Origin: Coriobacteriales bacterium
Lineage (GTDB): Bacteria; Actinomycetota; Coriobacteriia; Coriobacteriales; UBA8131
Direction: 5' to 3'
DNA length: 15,059 nucleotides
Assembly (NCBI GenBank): GCA_031263665.1
Contig: JAISFJ010000129.1
Span: 1 to 15,059, forward strand
The translations under genes were made by a program, and so were the position numbers. The notes below the pieces were generated by a model, which was not told the origin of the DNA, did not search any database, and saw only the letters and a program-made list of their open reading frames with translations. Positions 11,446 to 15,059 of this stretch are shown here, in pieces. Numbering within the stretch: position 1 is the first letter of the stretch; every line of letters starts with the position of its first letter.

Positions 11446-14087
11446 TATTGCCCTCCTTCCACCCACGAGGCGTAGCTCGTGCCGGTCGCGGGGTCGTACT
11501 CGCGGGCAAAGGCCTCGGGGTATTTCTGCTTCCATTCGTCGTACTCGGCCCGGCTGAGTTTTTCTGCCTGTGCCAAATAGCCTGAGACCGCAAAGCCAAC
11601 GCAGTGCTTGGAGATTGAGCGGGGTGGGCTTATCAGGTTAGCCGCACCACCGCGATCAATACCTTTTGCGATAGGGTCAACGCGCGAACCCTTGTGAATC
11701 ATGATTGATCCAGGCAGCACGCGCTCAGTAATCATGGCGCCGGTGAGGATAACGCCCTGCTCGTTGTAGACCTTGATGATGTCTCCGTTTACTATCCCGC
11801 GAGCCTCAGCATCGACCGGAGAAATCCAGAGCGGCTCATAGAGATAACCGTCAAAGCCGCGCACCTTGGTCGTCTCAATCTCCCTGAACCAGGGGATGTC
11901 GTCTCCTTGCACATGAACGCGGAAGCGTGCCGGGTTGGCTATGAGCAAAAGTGGGTAGGTCTTTGCCTTCTCGCCAAAGGGGGTCTCGTCGTGCGTCCAG
12001 CCCTCCTCAGCCGGACCGCCGATAATCCAGCGGGCCATGGGCGTGCGCTCTTTGTCATCGGGGAAGTTGTCGGCCAGAGCCTGCGACCAGAATTCCAGCT
12101 TGCCACTGGGCGTGTCGAGCGGGAACTGCTCGGGGTCGTTGTAGAAGTTGCGCATACCGGCAGGCATGTCCTTCCAGTCAGGATCGGTTTTGGGGATGTA
12201 GTACTGCTTGGTCTTCAGAGTCTCAAAATCAATCTCCTCAGGCAGGCGGGACTGCTCAAAGGCATATTCCAGCCATTCCTCGTCAGTCATTCCCAGGTTG
12301 ATGTTTTCGGCCACGCCAAAACGCTCGGCAACCTTGATGGCGATTTGATAATCGGAGAAGGACTCACCCACCGTGTCGCAGGCCGGTACCTGGTAACTGG
12401 CAATCTTCAATGGCACAATCTGCGAGGCGCCCACCATGTCGTTTTCTTCGACGCAGGTGGTCACCGGCAAAATCAAATCGGCAAAGAGGCTGTCGTTTTC
12501 CAGCCATTGGTGATTGGTGATGAAGCACTCCACCTTGGGCGTGCGGATAGCTTCCTGATAGTTGAAGCCGCCATTCCAACAGTTCATGTTGCAGGGCTTC
12601 TCTGACCAAAGAAGGTGAATCTCAGTACCACCCTGGTCAGCAGGTGCGGGATAGTTGAACTCCTTAAACTGTTCGTCGGTGGGAACGTAGACGATACAGG
12701 GACTACCCCACCATTTGAGCTCACCGTCATTGAGGGCATGGGCCACAGCCGAGCGCGGCACACTTTGCACCGTGGGATAGAACATGCGACTCTTGGAACA
12801 CATGGACAAAGGAGCAGTCGTCGTCTTGGAAAGGGTCTGCTTGCTCATATCCGAAGCGTTCATGAAGAATTGCTGAACGCCCGGCTTGCCCAGACCCTGC
12901 ATGGCGATTTTGTAGGCGTGTGTGCGCCCCGGCTCATGTGAATACGGACCTTTAATCGAGCCGCTGGAGAAGTGCACCAAAGAAGTGGTGTGCTTGGCCC
13001 ACTTGCGCGCCAGGGCTTTGATGGTCCAAACCGGTACGCCACACAGCGGAGAGGCCCATTCCGGCGTCTTAGGAATACCCTCCTCGTCGGTGCCGAGGAT
13101 GTAGTCGCATACCTTATTAAAGTAGATGGAGTGGGTGTCGATATAGTCTTTGTCGTAGGTGCCCTCGGTCAGCCAGACATACATGATAGCGAAGTCCAAG
13201 GCGGCATCGGTGTTGGGTAGCACGGGAATCCACTTCACCGTCTCGTGGCAAACAGCGGTGTAATTGCAGAAGGGATCGATGACCACAAACTCCTTACCCA
13301 GCTCCTCCCAGTACTTGAGCAGGCGACTCCAGAACTGGCTCGCGTAGTTTTGCGTCAACTCCAAGTCACCAGCGTGAAAAGCGATGAAGTCTGAGTACTT
13401 AGTGATGTCATAACAAACGTTCCACGAACAAAAATTGGTCTCGGGCGGGGCAATCATGCCGAGACCACGGTTGGAGCCCGAGCCCCAGAAGTGCTTGGCA
13501 CCCCAGTACCATCCTTCAACGCTGTCAGGTGTACGGGACTCACGCGTGTAACCACCCAGTTGATTCATGACGGTGGCGTGCATACCGCCACCTGCCTGCA
13601 AGTCCTTAGACTCACGATGGCCGTCTTCACCGATGCAGAGCACCGAGAAGGCACCATAAGAATCGATAATACGCCTTAACTCGGCTTCGATAATGTCTAA
13701 GGCCTCATCCCAAGAGATGCGTGCAAACTTGGAACGGCCACGGTTTTGAGCATTGATTTTGTCTGGGTCTCCACCCGGCTCCCAGTCCACGCGCTTCAGC
13801 GGATACTTGACGCGATTTTCGGAGTAGACGCGGGTTTTGTAGGCTAAGGCGAAGTAGTTGGGCGCGTCACGGATGTCCGGCGAAAACTTCTTGCCGTCCA
13901 CCTCCACCTCCCACCAACTGTCCTTGAGCTCCTCGGCCGTGTACTCGGCATCCCAGCGCAGCGGCCTGAAACGAATTAACTTGCCGTCTTTGGAATCGAT
14001 TGCCACCGGGTCGCCGCCGGTGCCACCGCAAGCGATGGGTCTGACGACGGTCTTGTTCGGCTTTAGTTGGCTTGTTTGATCTACCAT
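11445..14087 (-). CDS. Molybdopterin hydroxytransferase large (alpha) subunit, pyrogallol-transhydroxylase (AthL)-like
   Basis: An 880-residue DMSO-reductase-family catalytic subunit that should bind Mo (or W) with two MGD cofactors. The start at 14087 has AAGGAGG just upstream. The N-terminus has no CxxCxxxC cluster motif (one Cys, C20) and no Tat signal, as in Pelobacter acidigallici transhydroxylase (about 875 aa), where all clusters sit in the beta subunit. Matching landmarks: GGDPVAIDSKDGKLIRF; PLKRVDWEPGG; RISWDEALDII; RTPDSVEGWYWG with D188-S189 at the position of the Mo-ligand Ser and its Asp neighbour; H157 in the upstream active-site loop; FVVIDPFCNYTA; and an MGD-binding C-terminal domain from about 711 (ANPARFRVHVQ, VDAEARGIVNGD). 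The known enzyme moves a hydroxyl between pyrogallol and tetrahydroxybenzene. Dehydroxylation of a catechol-type substrate is the main alternative. Confidence 0.9.
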   Translation of the reverse strand: MVDQTSQLKPNKTVVRPIACGGTGGDPVAIDSKDGKLIRFRPLRWDAEYTAEELKDSWWEVEVDGKKFSPDIRDAPNYFALAYKTRVYSENRVKYPLKRVDWEPGGDPDKINAQNRGRSKFARISWDEALDIIEAELRRIIDSYGAFSVLCIGEDGHRESKDLQAGGGMHATVMNQLGGYTRESRTPDSVEGWYWGAKHFWGSGSNRGLGMIAPPETNFCSWNVCYDITKYSDFIAFHAGDLELTQNYASQFWSRLLKYWEELGKEFVVIDPFCNYTAVCHETVKWIPVLPNTDAALDFAIMYVWLTEGTYDKDYIDTHSIYFNKVCDYILGTDEEGIPKTPEWASPLCGVPVWTIKALARKWAKHTTSLVHFSSGSIKGPYSHEPGRTHAYKIAMQGLGKPGVQQFFMNASDMSKQTLSKTTTAPLSMCSKSRMFYPTVQSVPRSAVAHALNDGELKWWGSPCIVYVPTDEQFKEFNYPAPADQGGTEIHLLWSEKPCNMNCWNGGFNYQEAIRTPKVECFITNHQWLENDSLFADLILPVTTCVEENDMVGASQIVPLKIASYQVPACDTVGESFSDYQIAIKVAERFGVAENINLGMTDEEWLEYAFEQSRLPEEIDFETLKTKQYYIPKTDPDWKDMPAGMRNFYNDPEQFPLDTPSGKLEFWSQALADNFPDDKERTPMARWIIGGPAEEGWTHDETPFGEKAKTYPLLLIANPARFRVHVQGDDIPWFREIETTKVRGFDGYLYEPLWISPVDAEARGIVNGDIIKVYNEQGVILTGAMITERVLPGSIMIHKGSRVDPIAKGIDRGGAANLISPPRSISKHCVGFAVSGYLAQAEKLSRAEYDEWKQKYPEAFAREYDPATGTSYASWVEGGQ

Positions 14088-14433
14088 TCATTCCTCCTTT
14101 TCGTAAATAAACGAATTGCGAGCATTGCAGATATGAGCGGATTGTGGGTTTGGCCTCCTTCCCTGACACGGCATGTATTTAGGATCCTATTGATGAACGC
14201 CTCTAAAGCACCTCCAAAAATGTAGCAAAGGGCAGTCCACTGTGCTAGTTCATAAAAACCAACGAATGCTATCAGTTAAGTTGCAATTCATCTCAGGTGT
14301 TTTGCGTTTTTGACACTTTCTCATTTTTGCCAAGGCAATCCGAACAAAAGACAGGTACTGTTCTTTGACAGATCCTGTGCGATGCGCGTTAAATAAAAGG
14401 GATTTCAAACCACCGCGAAAGGAGTGGTATGAG
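14088..14433. other. Divergent intergenic region, Mo-enzyme cluster versus slyD
   Basis: This 346-bp AT-richer region lies between two divergent genes. It holds the slyD promoter (14365-14395), a perfect 10-bp palindrome TAGGATCCTA (14180-14189), a small inverted repeat TTCGT/ACGAA (14100-14104, 14111-14115) beside the large-subunit ribosome site, and a second SD-like AAGGAGG on the minus strand near 14150. No convincing sigma-70 promoter for the leftward cluster was found and no protein gene is supported, so an activator-dependent promoter is possible. Confidence 0.5.
14365..14395 (+). promoter_or_regulatory. Promoter of the slyD-like gene
   Basis: A perfect TTGACA at 14365-14370 is followed after 18 bp by TTAAAT (14389-14394), or after 19 bp by TAAATA. 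The ribosome site AAAGGAG (14418-14424) comes next. Transcription would start near 14401, about 30 nt before the ATG. Confidence 0.55.
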
Positions 14434-14976
14434 ATGATTGAAATCGGACAGAAAGCCTTGGTGCATTACGTGGGCACATTGGATGATGGCAGTGAGTTTG
14501 ACAACAGCTATCGGCGCGAACAGCCGCTGGAGCTCATCGTCGGGGCCCAACAGGTGTTGCCCGGCTTTGATAAGGCTGTCAGCGAGATGGAGCAGGTCGG
14601 TGACCGCTGCGAGGTACATATCCCGGCTGCCGAAGCCTATGGATTCTATGATGAGAGCCTGATTGAGAAGGCTCCTTTTAAGGCTATTCCCAACGCCGGA
14701 CAACTACCTGTAGGCAGCTACATCATGGTATCCACTCCATCCGGCCCAGCTCGGGTCAAAGTGGACAGGGTAACGAACGACCTCGTGTTCTTCGATCACA
14801 ACCACGAGTTGGCCGACAAGGATTTGACCTTCACCATCGAGCTGGTCTCCTTGCCCGGCGCAAGCGGCTCGAACATCGAAAACGAACAGTACCACGGCGA
14901 CCACTGCGGCTGCGGCTGCAGCAAACTCCGCAAACAGCTGAGCCCAGAGCACGATGAGATAACGCACAGTCACTGA
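14434..14976 (+). CDS. slyD: SlyD-type FKBP peptidyl-prolyl isomerase with metal-binding tail
   Basis: A 180-residue cytoplasmic folding helper. The start at 14434 is set by AAAGGAG nine bases upstream. The FKBP half-domain is at about 1-70 (VHYVGTLDDGSEFDNS, LELIVGAQQVLPGFDKAV, VHIPAAEAYG). An insert-in-flap chaperone domain spans about 72-125, then the FKBP domain resumes with FDHNHELADKDLTFTIELV. The tail is rich in His and Cys (YHGDHCGCGC at 153-162, HDEITHSH at the end), resembling the nickel-binding tail of E. coli SlyD though shorter. By family it catalyses prolyl isomerisation, holds unfolded proteins and can deliver metal to hydrogenase-type enzymes. It is divergent from the molybdenum cluster, so a link in metalloenzyme assembly is possible but not shown. 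Confidence 0.93.
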   Translation: MIEIGQKALVHYVGTLDDGSEFDNSYRREQPLELIVGAQQVLPGFDKAVSEMEQVGDRCEVHIPAAEAYGFYDESLIEKAPFKAIPNAGQLPVGSYIMVSTPSGPARVKVDRVTNDLVFFDHNHELADKDLTFTIELVSLPGASGSNIENEQYHGDHCGCGCSKLRKQLSPEHDEITHSH

Positions 14977-14982
14977 CGGTAT

Positions 14983-15050
14983 TGGGACAGTGGGGACGGG
15001 GCCAGGGGCAACGGGAGTGGGACAGTGGGGACGGGGGCAACTGTCCCACT
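14983..15050. repeat. G-rich REP-like intergenic repeat with hairpin
   Basis: TGGGACAGTGGGGACGGGG occurs at 14983-15001 and again at 15018-15036 (period 35). The second copy opens a hairpin: AGTGGGACAGT (15016-15026) pairs perfectly with ACTGTCCCACT (15040-15050) around a 13-base G-rich loop. It begins six bases after the slyD stop. It looks like a REP-type repetitive element and could also terminate or stabilise the slyD transcript, though no T-run follows. The window ends nine bases later. Confidence 0.7.
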
Positions 15051-15059
15051 TGATGAGGT

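Noticed and set aside
11446..11535. 30-residue N-terminal extension of the Fe-S subunit
   Set aside because: It lies inside the large-subunit gene and lacks a ribosome site; the ATG at 11445 has GGAGG and begins the family sequence.
11907..12605. 232-residue rightward frame opposite the Mo large subunit
   Set aside because: Shadow of an unmistakable leftward gene with continuous family landmarks.
14983..15050. Tail repeat considered as a CRISPR or a standard terminator
   Set aside because: Only two units and no spacers of uniform size; hairpin has no T-run, so it is kept as a REP-like repeat.

Overview
The window looks like a piece of an anaerobic bacterial chromosome, most likely an actinobacterium of the class Coriobacteriia (Eggerthella/Slackia type). 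This assignment is an inference. It rests on moderate-to-high GC, a two-subunit molybdenum hydroxytransferase typical of strict anaerobes, a DUF3990/DUF3791 module, and a GGGACAGTGGGGACGGGG-type intergenic repeat. No rRNA, tRNA, CRISPR array or transposase gene was seen.

Left part (1-4421), accessory and housekeeping genes. A Phd/YefM antitoxin and a PIN-domain toxin (cut by the left edge) are read leftwards from a promoter that overlaps a perfect inverted repeat. Next come lysA (diaminopimelate decarboxylase) and a glyoxalase-I-like gene, also leftwards and probably one operon. A tightly coupled rightward operon follows: a DUF3990 protein (ADP-ribosyltransferase-like fold suspected), an unrecognised 81-residue protein, and a DUF3791 protein, joined by two ATGA overlaps. 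Convergent to it is an XRE-family HTH gene. A nearly identical direct repeat of about 35 bp (2476-2511 and 4132-4165) brackets this four-gene module and coincides with the 5' end of the XRE gene, so the module may be a mobile or duplicated cassette. A small 54-residue ORF of unknown function lies at 4257-4421.

Main part (4433-14087), eight leftward genes that read as one catabolic cluster. From the promoter side these are: a molybdopterin large subunit (880 aa) and a 3x[4Fe-4S] small subunit with a C-terminal transthyretin-like domain, which together match pyrogallol-phloroglucinol transhydroxylase (AthL/BthL); a double-zinc-ribbon protein with a PGAP-repeat tail; a VOC-fold protein; an MFS transporter; an SDR oxidoreductase; a zinc-type medium-chain dehydrogenase; and a second, paralogous MFS transporter. 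The large subunit has the Asp-Ser pair expected at the Mo site, and neither subunit has an export signal. A cytoplasmic, anaerobic pathway for a phenolic (hydroxylated aromatic) compound is therefore the best reading: import by MFS, hydroxyl rearrangement or removal by the Mo enzyme, then processing by VOC, SDR and MDR enzymes. The substrate is unknown and the gene set does not match a pathway I can name.

Right end (14088-15059). A 346-bp divergent intergenic region separates the Mo-enzyme cluster from a rightward SlyD-type FKBP peptidyl-prolyl isomerase with a His/Cys-rich metal-binding tail. It is followed by a G-rich repeat with an 11-bp-arm hairpin at the window's edge.
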